From assembly GCF_963378085.1 (NCBI RefSeq), contig NZ_OY726395.1:4030001-4094000 (forward strand): a stretch of DNA of 64,000 nucleotides. The letters run 5' to 3'. How positions within the stretch are numbered: position 1 is the stretch's first letter; each line of letters begins with the position of its first letter. The notes beneath the pieces were generated by a model that had not been told where the DNA came from, did not search any database, and saw only the letters and a list, made by a program, of their open reading frames with translations. The DNA comes from Mycolicibacterium sp. MU0050. GTDB taxonomy: Bacteria; Actinomycetota; Actinomycetes; Mycobacteriales; Mycobacteriaceae. The position numbers and the translations under genes were made by a program. This document shows positions 1 to 9,066 of this stretch, piece by piece.

Positions 1-1
1 G

Positions 2-970
2 CGCACCGCGGTGCCCGGCATCCCGGACAACACCAACACCGTGATCGTGGCCGCCGACGAGCACTCCGACGAGGTGTTCCTGGATTCCAGCGGCTTCACC
101 GCCCCGTCCCGGCTGCTGCACGGCGCGGTGGGCGGTCCGCTGGAGGCGGTCAAGTCCGCGCCCGCCTTCTTCGACGCCGAGGAGGTGGGCGTGGTGCAGC
201 ACTTCGCCACCTCGGCCGACGGCACGGCCGTGCCGTACTTCGTGGTCGGGCCGTCGAACGCCGACGGGCCGCGCCCGACACTGCTGGGTGGCTACGGCGG
301 CTTCGAGGTGGCCCGCACCCCCGGGTACGACGGCGTGCTGGGCCGCCTTTGGCTGGCCCGCGGCGGCACCTACGTGCTGGCCAATATCCGCGGCGGTGGC
401 GAGTACGGCCCCACCTGGCACACCCAGGCCATGCGCGAGAACCGGCACAAGGTGTACGAGGACTTCGCCGCCGTGGCAAAGGATCTGGTGGCCAAGGGCA
501 TCACCGACGTCGAGCAACTCGGCGCGCAGGGCGGCAGCAACGGTGGGCTGCTGATGGGTGTCATGCTGACCCGCTATCCGGAGTTGTTCGGCGCGTTGGT
601 CTGCCAGGTGCCGCTGCTCGACATGAAGCGGTTCCACCTGCTGTTGGCCGGGGCGTCCTGGGTCGCCGAGTACGGCAACCCCGACGACCCGCAGGACTGG
701 GCATTCATGGCGGAATACTCGCCGTACCAGAACATTTCGGCCGACGCCGAGTATCCCGCGCTGCTGATGACCACCTCCACCCGCGACGACCGGGTGCACC
801 CCGGTCACGCCCGCAAGATGACGGCCGCGCTGGAGGCCGCCGGGCACCGGGTGCGCTACTACGAGAACATCGAGGGCGGTCACGCCGGTGCGGCCGACAA
901 CGCGCAGACGGCGTTCAAGGCGGCGCTGAGCTACAACTTCCTGCACCGGATGCTGGGCTCGGCGCAGTAG
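2..970 (+). CDS. Prolyl oligopeptidase family serine peptidase, 3' part (5' end outside window)
   Basis: The reading frame is open from base 2, so the gene begins upstream and only about the last 322 residues are seen. They form the alpha/beta-hydrolase catalytic half of an S9 peptidase. The nucleophile elbow GGSNGGLL is near residue 177 of the visible part, an Asp lies in STRDDRVHP, and the catalytic His lies in EGGHAGA near the C-terminus. IRGGGEYGP is the usual oxyanion-side motif. The expected activity is cleavage of short peptides after proline in the cytoplasm. M. tuberculosis has a similar peptidase (Rv0457c) near mmpL4, which fits the location. The stop lies one base from the end of the convergent mmpL gene. 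The propeller domain cannot be assessed. Confidence 0.9.
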   Translation, partial: RTAVPGIPDNTNTVIVAADEHSDEVFLDSSGFTAPSRLLHGAVGGPLEAVKSAPAFFDAEEVGVVQHFATSADGTAVPYFVVGPSNADGPRPTLLGGYGGFEVARTPGYDGVLGRLWLARGGTYVLANIRGGGEYGPTWHTQAMRENRHKVYEDFAAVAKDLVAKGITDVEQLGAQGGSNGGLLMGVMLTRYPELFGALVCQVPLLDMKRFHLLLAGASWVAEYGNPDDPQDWAFMAEYSPYQNISADAEYPALLMTTSTRDDRVHPGHARKMTAALEAAGHRVRYYENIEGGHAGAADNAQTAFKAALSYNFLHRMLGSAQ

Positions 971-971
971 C

Positions 972-3833
972 TCAGCCCAGGGCGTCCTCCGGGGCGCGCT
1001 GGATCGGCTTGGGCCACGGTGACGGCTTGGGCCGCGGCCGCACCATCAGCGGCCACCAGAACCAGCGGCCCAGCAGGGTGGCCACCGACGGCGTCATCAG
1101 CCCGCGGATCACGAAGGTGTCGAAGATCAGGCCGATGGCGATCGTGGTGCCCACCTGTCCGATCACGATCAGGTCGCTGACAGCCATCGTCGCCATGGTG
1201 AAGGCGAATACCAGCCCCGCGGCCGTGACCACCGGCCCGCTGCCGGCCATCGCGCGAATGGTGCCGGTCCGCAACCCGGCGTGGACCTCCTCCTTCATCC
1301 GCGACACCAGCAACAGGTTGTAGTCCGCGCCGACGGCCACCAGGACGATCACCGACATCGGTAGCACCATCCAGTGCAAGGGAATTCCGATGACGTGCTG
1401 CCACAGCACCACCGACATCCCGAACGCGGTTCCCAGGCTCAGCGCCACGGTGCCGACGATGACAAGGGACGCAACCAGTGCCCGGGTGATGATCATCATG
1501 ATGATGAGGATCAACAGCAGCGCTGCGGTCACCGCGATCAGCAGGTCGTAATCGGCGCCCTCCTGCATGTCGTCGAACATTGCCGCGGCCCCGCCGACGT
1601 AGACCAGGGAACCCTCCAGCGGTGTTCCCTTGATCGCCGCCGCCGCGGCCTTCTTCAGCGGCTCGATGCGGGAAATGCCCTCCTCGGTCAGCGGGTCACC
1701 CTGGTGAATGATGGTGAACCGCACCGCGTGTCCGTCGGGCGACATCATCAACTCCATGCCGCGCTTGAAGTCCGCGTTGTCGAACGCCTCCGGCGGCACG
1801 TAGAACGAGTCGTCGTTCAGCGCCTCGTCGAACGCCTCGCCCATCGCGGCGCTGTCTTCCTGCTGCTCGACGGTCTGGTCCTGCTGCGCCCGCTGAACCT
1901 GGTACTGGTTCAACATCATCTGGCGCTGGTTCTTCATCGACTGGATCATGCCCGGCATCACCGCCGTCATCTCGAACGTCAGGTCGGCCATCCGGTTCAT
2001 GTCCGGAACCATGTCCTGGAAGTCGTCGGACATGGTCGACATGCCGTCGAGGCTTTCGAAGATCGACCGCATGGACCAGCAGACCGGGATGTTCATACAG
2101 TGCGGTTCCCAGTAGAAGTAGTTGCGGATCGGCCGGAAGAAGTCGTCGAAGTTGGCCAGGTTGTCGCGCACCTCCTGCAGGGTCAGGGAGGTGTCGCCCA
2201 TCTTGTCGGCCAGGCTCCGCGCGACCACGGACAGATCACGGGTGATCGCGTTCATCCGCTCCATCGAATCGATGGTGTGCTGCATCTCGTCGGCCTGGGC
2301 CAAGATGTTGTCGATGACGCCCTGCTGGTAGTCGTTGGCCATGAGCTGGCCGACGCCCTGCTGACCGATCATGTACGGAATCGTCGTGTGTTCGATCGGC
2401 TTGCCGTCGGGCCTGGTGATGGCCTGCACCTGGGCCACCCCCTCGACCGCCGCAAGGGCCTTGGCGATCTTGTCGATCATCAAGAAGCCGGCGGGATTCC
2501 GCAGATCGCGGTCGGTCTCGACCATCAACACATCCGGGTTCATCCGGGCCTCGGAGAAGTGCCGGGTGGCGGCGGCATAGCCGATGTTCGCCGAGATGTC
2601 GTCGGGCAGGTAGAGCCGGTCGTTGTAGGTCGTGTGATAGCCGGGCAGCGCGAGCAGGCCCACCATGCATCCCGCCAAGGCGACCACCAGGAACGCGCCG
2701 GGCCAGCGGACGGTCGAGGTTCCGACGCGGCGCCACGCCCGCGTTGTCGACCTACCCTTGGGCTCCAACAGGTTACCGAAGCGACTGACCAGTGAGATCA
2801 TCGCGGGACTGAACGTCAGCGCGACGGTGATGCCGAATACCATCGCCACGGACATCGGGAAGCCCATGCTCTCGAAGTAGGGCAGCCGAGTGAACTTCAG
2901 GCAGAAGGTGGCACCCGCGATGGTCAGGCCGGAGGCCGCGACCACGTGCGCGGTCCCGTGGAACATGGTGTAGTAGGCCGATTCTCGGTCCTCACCGGAT
3001 CGGCGTGCCTCGTGATATCGCCCCATCAGGAAGATGCCGTAGTCGACCGCTGTGGCGATGGTCAGGGTGACCACCAGGTTGGTGGCGAAGGTGGTGAGGC
3101 CGAAGACGTTGTGGTAACCCAGGAACGCGATCAGACCGCGAGCGCCCAGCAGTCCCATCGCCAGCATGCTGAGCAAGACCAGGGTGGTGACCACCGACCG
3201 GTAGATCACCAGCAGCATGATGATGATGACCCCGAAGGTGAGCATCTCGATGGTGCGCATGCTCTTGTCGCCCACGGCGTTCTGATCCGTCGTCGTGGCC
3301 GCCGCGCCGGTGACGTACACCTCGACGCCCGGTGGCGTCGGGTGCTTCTTGACGATCTCGCGGACGGCTTGCACGGACTTGTTGGCCAGCGCCTCGCCCT
3401 GGTCGCCTTCGATGTAAACCTGGGTGTACGAGGCCTTGCCGTCGACGCTCTGCGCGCCGGCCGCGGTGAACGAGTCCGACCAGAGGTCCTGTACGTACTG
3501 CACGTGTTCGGTGTCGGCACGCAGGTCCCGCACCATCTGCTGGTAGAACTCGAGCGCCTCGACGCCCAGCTTGTCTTCGCCCTCGAGCACCACCATCACC
3601 GAGCTGCTGGTGTCGTACTCCTGGAACGTGGTTCCGACGCGCTTCATCGCGATCATCGACGGGGCGTCCTGCGGACTCATCGAGACCGCGCGTTGCTTAC
3701 CCACCACTTCCAGCTGGGGCACCGTGGTGTTGAGCAGGCCCACGATGACCACCCAGCCCACGATGATGGGCAGCGCGAACATCCGGATCAGGCGCGGCAG
3801 CCAGGGGCGTTTCGGTGTGACCACGGTGCTCAT
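972..3833 (-). CDS. mmpL4: MmpL4-like RND transporter
   Basis: A 953-residue RND-superfamily membrane transporter. TM1 lies near the N-terminus (around residues 16-36), followed by a large periplasmic loop, a five-helix block, a second periplasmic loop rich in Met/Gln and predicted coiled coil, and a second helix block. The ATG at 3833 gives the N-terminus [15 protein letters not shown]; a longer reading to 3998 would run back into mmpS. It overlaps mmpS by 4 bp (ATGA), so the two are almost certainly translated together. In M. tuberculosis MmpS4/MmpL4 export mycobactin and carboxymycobactin. MmpL5 is the close alternative. The divergent TetR gene (Rv0452-like) and the nearby peptidase favour MmpL4. 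The mbtL/mbtM-like genes 4 kb away fit a siderophore role. Confidence 0.88.
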   Translation of the reverse strand: MSTVVTPKRPWLPRLIRMFALPIIVGWVVIVGLLNTTVPQLEVVGKQRAVSMSPQDAPSMIAMKRVGTTFQEYDTSSSVMVVLEGEDKLGVEALEFYQQMVRDLRADTEHVQYVQDLWSDSFTAAGAQSVDGKASYTQVYIEGDQGEALANKSVQAVREIVKKHPTPPGVEVYVTGAAATTTDQNAVGDKSMRTIEMLTFGVIIIMLLVIYRSVVTTLVLLSMLAMGLLGARGLIAFLGYHNVFGLTTFATNLVVTLTIATAVDYGIFLMGRYHEARRSGEDRESAYYTMFHGTAHVVAASGLTIAGATFCLKFTRLPYFESMGFPMSVAMVFGITVALTFSPAMISLVSRFGNLLEPKGRSTTRAWRRVGTSTVRWPGAFLVVALAGCMVGLLALPGYHTTYNDRLYLPDDISANIGYAAATRHFSEARMNPDVLMVETDRDLRNPAGFLMIDKIAKALAAVEGVAQVQAITRPDGKPIEHTTIPYMIGQQGVGQLMANDYQQGVIDNILAQADEMQHTIDSMERMNAITRDLSVVARSLADKMGDTSLTLQEVRDNLANFDDFFRPIRNYFYWEPHCMNIPVCWSMRSIFESLDGMSTMSDDFQDMVPDMNRMADLTFEMTAVMPGMIQSMKNQRQMMLNQYQVQRAQQDQTVEQQEDSAAMGEAFDEALNDDSFYVPPEAFDNADFKRGMELMMSPDGHAVRFTIIHQGDPLTEEGISRIEPLKKAAAAAIKGTPLEGSLVYVGGAAAMFDDMQEGADYDLLIAVTAALLLILIIMMIITRALVASLVIVGTVALSLGTAFGMSVVLWQHVIGIPLHWMVLPMSVIVLVAVGADYNLLLVSRMKEEVHAGLRTGTIRAMAGSGPVVTAAGLVFAFTMATMAVSDLIVIGQVGTTIAIGLIFDTFVIRGLMTPSVATLLGRWFWWPLMVRPRPKPSPWPKPIQRAPEDALG

Positions 3834-4249
3834 GCGGACTTCACCAAGCAGAAGGTTTGCGCGTTCACACCGCTGGCCGTGTTCTCGTCCTTGATCTCGT
3901 CGTCGACGGTGATCCGGCAGGTGATGGCCTGACCGTCGGTTTGGGCAATGATGTTCGGGGCGACCGACGGTGCCGTCGTCTCCAAGGTGAGGGTCCACGG
4001 CAGGCTGACCGTTCCCGCCCGCACCGGCTTGCCGTCCAGGTCGAGGTAGTTGACGACGGCGGTGCCCGATCCGAGGACCTCGTACGTGACGACCTTCGGG
4101 ATGAACTTCTCAGCGGTGTCCGCGCCCACGGGCGTCACCAGGACGGGTTCGGAGCCGAAGACGGTCCGTAGCTGCGAAACCGTAAGAACCCCTACGGTCA
4201 GGGCGAGAACGATCATGGTGGGGAGCCAGAATCGCGTGATCATCTTCAT
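3830..4249 (-). CDS. mmpS4: MmpS4-like membrane accessory protein
   Basis: A 139-residue protein with one N-terminal TM helix (about residues 7-27) and an exported beta-sandwich domain with two cysteines (CRITVD and TFCLVKSA) that could form a disulfide. The length matches the mycobacterial MmpS family (about 140 residues). MmpS proteins are periplasmic accessory subunits of MmpL exporters, and for MmpS4/L4 the known cargo is siderophore. AAGGAC lies about 10 nt before the ATG. It is the first gene of the mmpS-mmpL operon, with a leader of roughly 130 nt from the predicted promoter, and is divergent from a TetR regulator. Confidence 0.88.
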   Translation of the reverse strand: MKMITRFWLPTMIVLALTVGVLTVSQLRTVFGSEPVLVTPVGADTAEKFIPKVVTYEVLGSGTAVVNYLDLDGKPVRAGTVSLPWTLTLETTAPSVAPNIIAQTDGQAITCRITVDDEIKDENTASGVNAQTFCLVKSA

Positions 4250-4389
4250 CGGCGATGGCGTCCTTCCGGGTCGGCATCCGCGACCGGCACGGGCAGGGCG
4301 CGCTATCGGTCGGCGACACGCAACGTTGTTGGCCTCCCGGAATCGTCCCGACCGCAGGGTCGGGGACAGGTTCGCAGGGCTAAGCAGAA

Positions 4390-4418
4390 AAGCTAACGAA
4401 ATAAGCGGATCAGGTCAA
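4390..4418 (-). promoter_or_regulatory. Predicted mmpS4-mmpL4 promoter
   Basis: On the minus strand TTGACC (4418-4413) is followed after exactly 17 bp by TAGCTT (4395-4390). This is a good SigA-type -35/-10 pair pointing into mmpS4. The -35 box lies inside the 23-bp inverted repeat, so a bound repressor would block polymerase. No clear IdeR iron box was found by eye. Confidence 0.6.
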
Positions 4419-4425
4419 TCCGCTT
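4403..4425. promoter_or_regulatory. Inverted repeat, candidate TetR operator
   Basis: AAGCGGAT, 7 bp, ATCCGCTT: a perfect 8-bp inverted repeat in the mmpS4/tetR divergent region. It overlaps the mmpS4 -35 element and the -35 position of the tetR promoter, the expected place for autoregulation plus repression of the exporter. The binding protein is inferred from position only. Confidence 0.6.
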
Positions 4426-4440
4426 TTGTGTGGGTCGCAT

Positions 4441-4446
4441 TACACT
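4441..4446 (+). promoter_or_regulatory. -10 element of tetR (leaderless start)
   Basis: TACACT fits the mycobacterial TANNNT -10 box and is followed by 7 nt and then GTG at 4454. Transcription would begin at or next to the start codon, which supports the GTG at 4454 over the upstream GTG at 4430. Confidence 0.5.
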
Positions 4447-4453
4447 CGGTGCC

Positions 4454-5116
4454 GTGAGCAGGCGAGTGACGACGGGCCGCCCGTTGCGGAAGGACGCCGA
4501 GCGCAACCGCGCTCGAATCCTCGAAGCGGCTCGCGATCTGTTCGCGGCGAAGGGCTTGGAGCCCAACCTGAACGATGTCGCCCGGCACGCCGGGGTGGGC
4601 GTCGGCACGGTATACCGACGGTTCAGCACCAAGGACGAACTGCTCGAGGCGATCTTCGTCGACGCGCTGGACCAACTCACCGCCCTGGCAGAGGCGGCAC
4701 TGAAGTATGACGATTCCTGGCAGGGATTCGCGTGGTTCGCCGAGCAGATGTGTGAGCTCACGGCCACCGACCGCGGTCTTCGAGAGATCTCGTTCAGCAA
4801 GGCCTACGGCGGAGCGCAGGTGACCGCAGCGCAGGACCGGCTTCGCCCGGTGGTCGCGAGGCTGGTCGAGCGGGCGCAGGCCGACGGATACCTCCGTCCG
4901 GAGATCTCCGCGACCGATATGCCCTTCCTCAGCCTGATCGGCGGCACGGTGAGCCAGTTCGCCGGGCACGTCGACAGCGGCCTGTGGCGCCGGTTCGCAG
5001 CGATTCTGCTGGACGGCATGCGCTGCGCAGGGGGCCAAGAGCCGTTGCCCGTCGACGCGTTGGACAACCAGGAGCTCGACGCGGCCATGCGGACGTGGGC
5101 CCCGGCCGGCTCCTAG
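4454..5116 (+). CDS. TetR/AcrR-family regulator (Rv0452-like)
   Basis: A 220-residue protein. Residues about 15-60 form the TetR HTH (NRARILEAARDLFAAKG, then LNDVARHAGVGVGTVYRRF); the rest is an all-helical ligand domain. The HTH places it with repressors that bind short palindromes. It is divergent from mmpS4-mmpL4, as Rv0452 is in M. tuberculosis, and is the obvious candidate to bind the inverted repeat at 4403-4425. The start is taken at 4454 because a -10 box ends 7 nt before it. The ligand is unknown; a siderophore or fatty-acyl compound is a guess. Confidence 0.85.
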   Translation: MSRRVTTGRPLRKDAERNRARILEAARDLFAAKGLEPNLNDVARHAGVGVGTVYRRFSTKDELLEAIFVDALDQLTALAEAALKYDDSWQGFAWFAEQMCELTATDRGLREISFSKAYGGAQVTAAQDRLRPVVARLVERAQADGYLRPEISATDMPFLSLIGGTVSQFAGHVDSGLWRRFAAILLDGMRCAGGQEPLPVDALDNQELDAAMRTWAPAGS

Positions 5117-5188
5117 GTCGAAGTGGTGAATAGACACCTCCGCGGCAGCCGTTAGGCTGTTGCCGACGTTTGCTGAGGGGAGCTGACT

Positions 5189-5506
5189 GTGCACGTCGAC
5201 ATCGCGCAGATGCGCGCGGGGGCCAACAAGTCCTACGCCGCCTCGGGGTTCGCCGACGAGGGCGTCCAGGCGTTGACGCGCGGCCGCGTGAGCGCCGGGA
5301 TGTTCGGCGATTTCTCCGCGGCCGAGCAGTTCGAGACCGCCGTCGACGGGGCCCACACCCAGCACGTCGGCAAGCTGCGCAACCAGGAACGTCGACTCGG
5401 TGTCCTCGGCGACAAAACTCACGTCACCGCAACGTGTTTCGTCGAGATGGAACGCCGCAACACCGAGGCGATCGAAGCCGTCCTGTGCTCACTTACCCAA
5501 GCCTGA
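5189..5506 (+). CDS. DUF2563-like small helical protein, module copy 1
   Basis: A 105-residue protein with no signal peptide, predicted as a helix-turn-helix hairpin with SAGMFGDFSAAEQF in the turn and FVEMERRNTEAIEAV at the end. The same turn and end motifs recur in the protein at 13578-13886. Its size and hairpin recall WXG100/EspC-like type VII secretion partners, but there is no WXG; MFG takes its place. It starts with GTG behind GAGGGGAGC. Its last 22 bp overlap the start of the next gene, so it is translationally linked to the AGGDPW protein. The function is not known; a chaperone or co-secretion role is inferred from this arrangement. Confidence 0.75.
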   Translation: MHVDIAQMRAGANKSYAASGFADEGVQALTRGRVSAGMFGDFSAAEQFETAVDGAHTQHVGKLRNQERRLGVLGDKTHVTATCFVEMERRNTEAIEAVLCSLTQA

Positions 5507-7002
5507 CCCACATCGACATCGATGCGCTGATCGCCGAAGCCGGCGGCGACCCGTGGCAGATCTACGCCACCCTGGAAGCCGGTGACCCCGGCCAGATTTC
5601 GGAGTTGGCGAGGGCCTTCTACGAAGCCGGAGCGTGCGCCGAGGAAACCAAGAACGAGTTCGACGCGGCCACCGAACGCTTCCTCCGGTCGTGGAACCGC
5701 GAGAACGGCGAGCATCCCATCAACGATTCCGCCGAGGTGCACCGCGCCCAGACGCAGCTGTGGGTGCAGGTCGAGCAACTCCCGAACATCGGCATCGACC
5801 TGCAGAACATCGCCGCCGACCTCGCCGAGACGCAGCGTATGGGCAGCTTCACCATCGACAACCTGGACAAAGACCTGGTGCAGCTCGACGGATTGATCGG
5901 TGCGGCGCTCGACGCCGACATGGATACCTCCGGGCTGGAGGACCGCGCGGTCGACAAGACGATCGCGTCGCTGGGCGCCATGCAGATCTTCCGCGACACC
6001 TACGCGGCGAAATTGCAAGCGGCGCTGACCGATCTGCGCCTCAAGCACGGCTATGACCCGGCGGCCATCGACGATGTCGACGGCGACGGCATTCCCGGCG
6101 ACGAACAGCGTGGACAGTCCGCGACCGAGCACTACGACGCCAATCAGCGCGCCGCGGACGAAGCACTGGTGAACGCGCCCGGTGAGATGACCCAGGACAA
6201 GGCCGACGCCACGGCCCGGCTGCGCGACTTCGCCACCGTCAACGACCCCAACGCCACCCCGGACGCCCGACGGCTGGCGGGCGAGCGCCTCGACGACTTC
6301 CGCATGGCCAACTTCGACGCGCGCCTGCCTGTCGATCCCGTGCTCGGCGGCGATGCCCGCACCCGCGCCCAGAAACGCCTGGACATGCAACGGCAACTGG
6401 AATCCGGCCGCGTTCATCTGGGTGATGGCATTTACCACGATGTCGGGGCCCTGACGCCCGACCAGGCGACCGAGACCCTCAACAACGGTGAGCAAACCGC
6501 CCGGGTCATCGCGACAAAGAAGGCTTATATTGCGCTCATCGGCGCTGGCATGTCGGAAGATGGCGCCAAACAAGTCATCACCGACCTAGCCAACAACACC
6601 GGTCGCGCGGGAACCGTTGCTCAGCACTACGGCGACGCCGTTCCGCAGGGTAAGCACGCGCTTGCCACCGGCCTGTCACCCGACGATGCGAAAGTGCTGG
6701 CAAAGTATGCTGGCAAGCTTGTTAAGGTGACCGACGCCATTCAACTCGGCGTGGCTTACCAAGACTGGCGCAATGGTGGCAGTAACGAAGATTTCGGTCG
6801 CAGTGTCGGAACCGTTGCCGGCGGCGCGGCGGGATCATACGGTGCCGCGCTGGTCGCGGGCTCATTCTTGGGTCCTGTTGGCACCGCCGCTGTGGGACTC
6901 GGCGGCCTGATTGTGCTGGGCGCGGTCGGAGGAGAACTGGGCGAGGGTATCGGCGGCGCGTTCGATCCGAAACCTACGGCTGCTGGTGGAGGGAGTTGGT
7001 AA
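5485..7002 (+). CDS. AGGDPW-type mycobacterial protein, module copy 1
   Basis: A 505-residue protein. The N-terminal region (about 1-150) is helical and carries AEAGGDPWQIYATLEAGDPG, then SWNRENGEHPINDSAEV, resembling a WXG/LXG-type secretion hairpin. The middle has PAAIDDVDGDG and a charged helical stretch ending LGGDARTRAQKRLDMQRQLE. The C-terminal 50 residues are a Gly/Ala-rich hydrophobic hairpin. I recall similar N-termini in mycobacterial proteins annotated as TPR repeat region-containing. The start chosen is GTG 5485 (VLTYPSL); a longer reading frame to 5170 crosses the upstream gene. It is about as long as its paralogue at 11866-13434 and shares all blocks. A secreted effector or toxin is an inference, and no enzymatic motif was recognised. 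Confidence 0.75.
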   Translation: MLTYPSLTHIDIDALIAEAGGDPWQIYATLEAGDPGQISELARAFYEAGACAEETKNEFDAATERFLRSWNRENGEHPINDSAEVHRAQTQLWVQVEQLPNIGIDLQNIAADLAETQRMGSFTIDNLDKDLVQLDGLIGAALDADMDTSGLEDRAVDKTIASLGAMQIFRDTYAAKLQAALTDLRLKHGYDPAAIDDVDGDGIPGDEQRGQSATEHYDANQRAADEALVNAPGEMTQDKADATARLRDFATVNDPNATPDARRLAGERLDDFRMANFDARLPVDPVLGGDARTRAQKRLDMQRQLESGRVHLGDGIYHDVGALTPDQATETLNNGEQTARVIATKKAYIALIGAGMSEDGAKQVITDLANNTGRAGTVAQHYGDAVPQGKHALATGLSPDDAKVLAKYAGKLVKVTDAIQLGVAYQDWRNGGSNEDFGRSVGTVAGGAAGSYGAALVAGSFLGPVGTAAVGLGGLIVLGAVGGELGEGIGGAFDPKPTAAGGGSW

Positions 7003-7006
7003 CGGG

Positions 7007-7369
7007 ATGGATACCTCAAACAAACTGTCATACCTACTCAGCGGGCTCGGACTGGTCGCGCTGGCCGCCGGTGTCATCCTCAGCATGTTTCCGCTCTGGA
7101 AATCCGCGACACTATCCCCGGATTCCATTGAACGACGCGTGTATTGGAGTGGTACCACGATCGCCGTCCTGTTGTTCGCGGTGTCTGCGCTGCCGAACTG
7201 GCGCACAGGGTTGTTCGTCCTTGTCAGTGGAGGTATGGTCATCGTCGCCATAGCATTCAGGGCGACCAATCACATCAAGATCAACGGCCGGATCTATGCC
7301 ATGTCCGCGGCTTTCAGAACCCCGGACCGCCCTCCCGCACTGAGCCGCGACAGCGACGACAGCCTCTAA
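7007..7369 (+). CDS. Small membrane protein, module copy 1
   Basis: A 120-residue protein with three TM segments (about residues 5-28, 45-62 and 68-86) and a polar C-terminal tail. It shares RRxYWSGT, then ALPNxRTGL, then IKIxGR with the 228-residue protein at 11195-11881. The pairing is therefore conserved in both module copies, always just downstream of the AGGDPW gene. ATG 7007 lies 4 nt after the upstream stop and follows GGAGGG. Two 60-base lines counted by eye are about 55-60% GC, lower than the flanking genes. An immunity protein or membrane anchor for its partner is possible; the function is unknown. Confidence 0.7.
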   Translation: MDTSNKLSYLLSGLGLVALAAGVILSMFPLWKSATLSPDSIERRVYWSGTTIAVLLFAVSALPNWRTGLFVLVSGGMVIVAIAFRATNHIKINGRIYAMSAAFRTPDRPPALSRDSDDSL

Positions 7370-7477
7370 CCGAATGATGACTGGCCGCGAACCTGCGGAT
7401 TCATCTGCGACACGCCGGTCGCGCGGATGAAAGTGCATAGTCGGCAACGTCGTTGGGCGCTCGGCCGCCGAGACCCC

Positions 7478-8332
7478 TCACCCCGGTTCACGCACGGTGC
7501 GCTGCCGCAATCCGCCCAGGACGGCCACCAGCACCCCGAGCGCGACCAGTCCGATACCCGCCGCCAGCGCGATGTTGAGCCATTGATGCATGCTGTCGGC
7601 TGCGTGCCGGATCAACGCATCGGCGATCTGCCGAACGTCGTTGCTGGTGTTCGCCAGGGCGTCATCGAGGTAGCGCTGTCCCACTTCGAGACCCGCCCAG
7701 CCGGCCGCGCCGATCAGCAGCCCCGAGACACCGAGTGCCGCAAGCGCTTTACCCCGGGACCGCGCCGAAGCCAGCGTCAGCAGGGCCAGGACACCGGCCA
7801 GGATCGTCGCGCCCACACTCACCCAGGGACCCCACGTCGCGACGGCCCGCAGCTGACCCGGCCGAACCGAATCGGGAGCATTCTGCGTCAAGGGCACCGG
7901 CAGCGTCGAGGGCACCGAGATATCGAACCGCTCGAGCGTCGCACTGAAGGAGCTGTCTTGGAGCATCGGCGCCAGGTCGACAACCCACCTCCCCTGTGGG
8001 TCCTCCCCCGCGGCAATCGTGTCGCTGAACAACCAGCGGTGTGCAAACCGGTTGGCCTCCGCGAACTGACCCGGGAAATCCGCACCGGCGGTATACACCG
8101 AGGCCACATCCCGTAGCAGGTCCTGGTCACCGGTGTAACCGAGCCGGACCAACTGCGTGGTGAGCTCACCAGCCACCGCGCGCTGAAGGGCCTCGTCGCC
8201 CGCGGCCTGCTCGGTGAACGCCGCATAGCCGTCGACGTCGACAAGGTTTTTCTGGGCCCAGGCACCCGGCAGTGCCACCGCCAGCGCCGCCGTGGCCAGA
8301 AGCCACAGCAACGCGGTCAGGATGAACCGCAC
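7478..8332 (-). CDS. Membrane protein with extracytoplasmic N-terminal domain, unknown function
   Basis: A 284-residue protein. An N-terminal hydrophobic segment (about 3-25) looks like an uncleaved signal. It is followed by about 130 residues outside the membrane, then TM helices near 160-180, 190-208 and 255-275. The chosen GTG at 8332 has GGGAGG 5-6 nt upstream. The longer frame to 8710 would add a low-complexity, shadow-like N-terminus. No enzymatic motif is recognised. The gene stands alone between module copy 1 and the mbtL/mbtM pair, on the opposite strand to both. Confidence 0.7.
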   Translation of the reverse strand: MRFILTALLWLLATAALAVALPGAWAQKNLVDVDGYAAFTEQAAGDEALQRAVAGELTTQLVRLGYTGDQDLLRDVASVYTAGADFPGQFAEANRFAHRWLFSDTIAAGEDPQGRWVVDLAPMLQDSSFSATLERFDISVPSTLPVPLTQNAPDSVRPGQLRAVATWGPWVSVGATILAGVLALLTLASARSRGKALAALGVSGLLIGAAGWAGLEVGQRYLDDALANTSNDVRQIADALIRHAADSMHQWLNIALAAGIGLVALGVLVAVLGGLRQRTVREPG

Positions 8333-8802
8333 GGTTGCCTCCCTGCATGCCGTTGTCGTCGTAGTCGAACTTACCCACCGCGCGCCCGCAGTCCGGCGAG
8401 AGGCCACGGAAGAACGACGGCCGGATGTGCAGCACGCGGCGGATTGGTCGTGAGAGAAATTTGTGTAGCTTGTTCGGCCCGGGCCGCCGCGGCTGCGATG
8501 CGGCCCCACCAACGCCATCGGACCCTGCCTCCACTCACAGCACATCCACAGGATGGTCGAGCTGGCAACAGCGCCGCAACGTGCACAACCCGACACCCTC
8601 GGACAACGGCAACCTGGCGACCCGATTAGCAAAAACTTACCCAAGGGGAAAACGCCAATTCGACTGCAACAGTGCAGAACAACGAAAGCGGGCACACACG
8701 ATGAATTCAATTCCGCCTCGGCTGCGAATCGGATTAGCTGTGGCCACTTTCAGCCAAAGGTAGACCTGACTTGCGCACCGCAACGTTGTACGGTCCGAAA
8801 TC
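8333..8802. other. 470-bp intergenic region upstream of mbtL-like gene
   Basis: Divergent spacer between the membrane protein and the acyl carrier gene, richer in A/T than the flanks towards its right end. It holds the predicted mbtL promoter (8766-8794) and a 20-codon ATG frame at 8701-8763 of doubtful meaning. No IdeR iron box of the TTAGG-type was seen. Confidence 0.5.
8766..8794 (+). promoter_or_regulatory. Predicted promoter of the mbtL/mbtM pair
   Basis: CTGACT (8766-8771), a 17-bp spacer and TACGGT (8789-8794) form an acceptable -35/-10 pair. The ATG of the carrier gene begins 9 nt after the -10 box, giving a leaderless or near-leaderless mRNA. Confidence 0.45.
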
Positions 8803-9066
8803 ATGTCGTCAACAGCACAGCTGAGCGTGAGCAATTCGCTTTCTGAAATCCTTTGCAACGACCTGCATATCGATTCATGCCGAATCAGCCGGGACTCCCG
8901 CCTGGTGACCGACGTCTGCCTGGACTGGCTGGGGCTCGCCGTCGCGGCCGTTGCCATCGAGGCCAAACTGGGCATCGTCCTCTGTGAACAGGACCTGTTG
9001 GGCGCCAGCACCATCGGCGAACTCGACGACATCCTCGAAGCCAAGACCGCAGGGGGTCTGGCATGA
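8803..9066 (+). CDS. mbtL: MbtL-like acyl carrier protein lacking the phosphopantetheine serine
   Basis: An 87-residue protein with the four-helix acyl carrier pattern. The region LVTDVCLDWLGLAVAAVAIE corresponds to the usual LGxDSL helix-II motif, but the carrier serine is replaced by Trp42 (codon TGG at 8926-8928, one base from the Ser codon TCG). The rest of the fold, including TIGELDDIL, looks intact. In mycobactin synthesis MbtL holds the long acyl chain made active by MbtM. The ATGA overlap with the ligase gene confirms the pairing. Without the serine this copy cannot carry a thioester in the normal way. Possible explanations are a sequence error, a degenerate copy or a non-carrier scaffold. 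Confidence 0.75.
   Translation: MSSTAQLSVSNSLSEILCNDLHIDSCRISRDSRLVTDVCLDWLGLAVAAVAIEAKLGIVLCEQDLLGASTIGELDDILEAKTAGGLA

Noticed and set aside
4250..4453. IdeR iron box upstream of mmpS4
   Set aside because: Only short GCTAA fragments are seen; no 19-bp palindrome near the TTAGGTTAGSCTAACCTAA type.
8701..8763. 20-codon frame with ATG upstream of mbtL
   Set aside because: It has no ribosome site and ends before the predicted promoter, so it would be on a different transcript.
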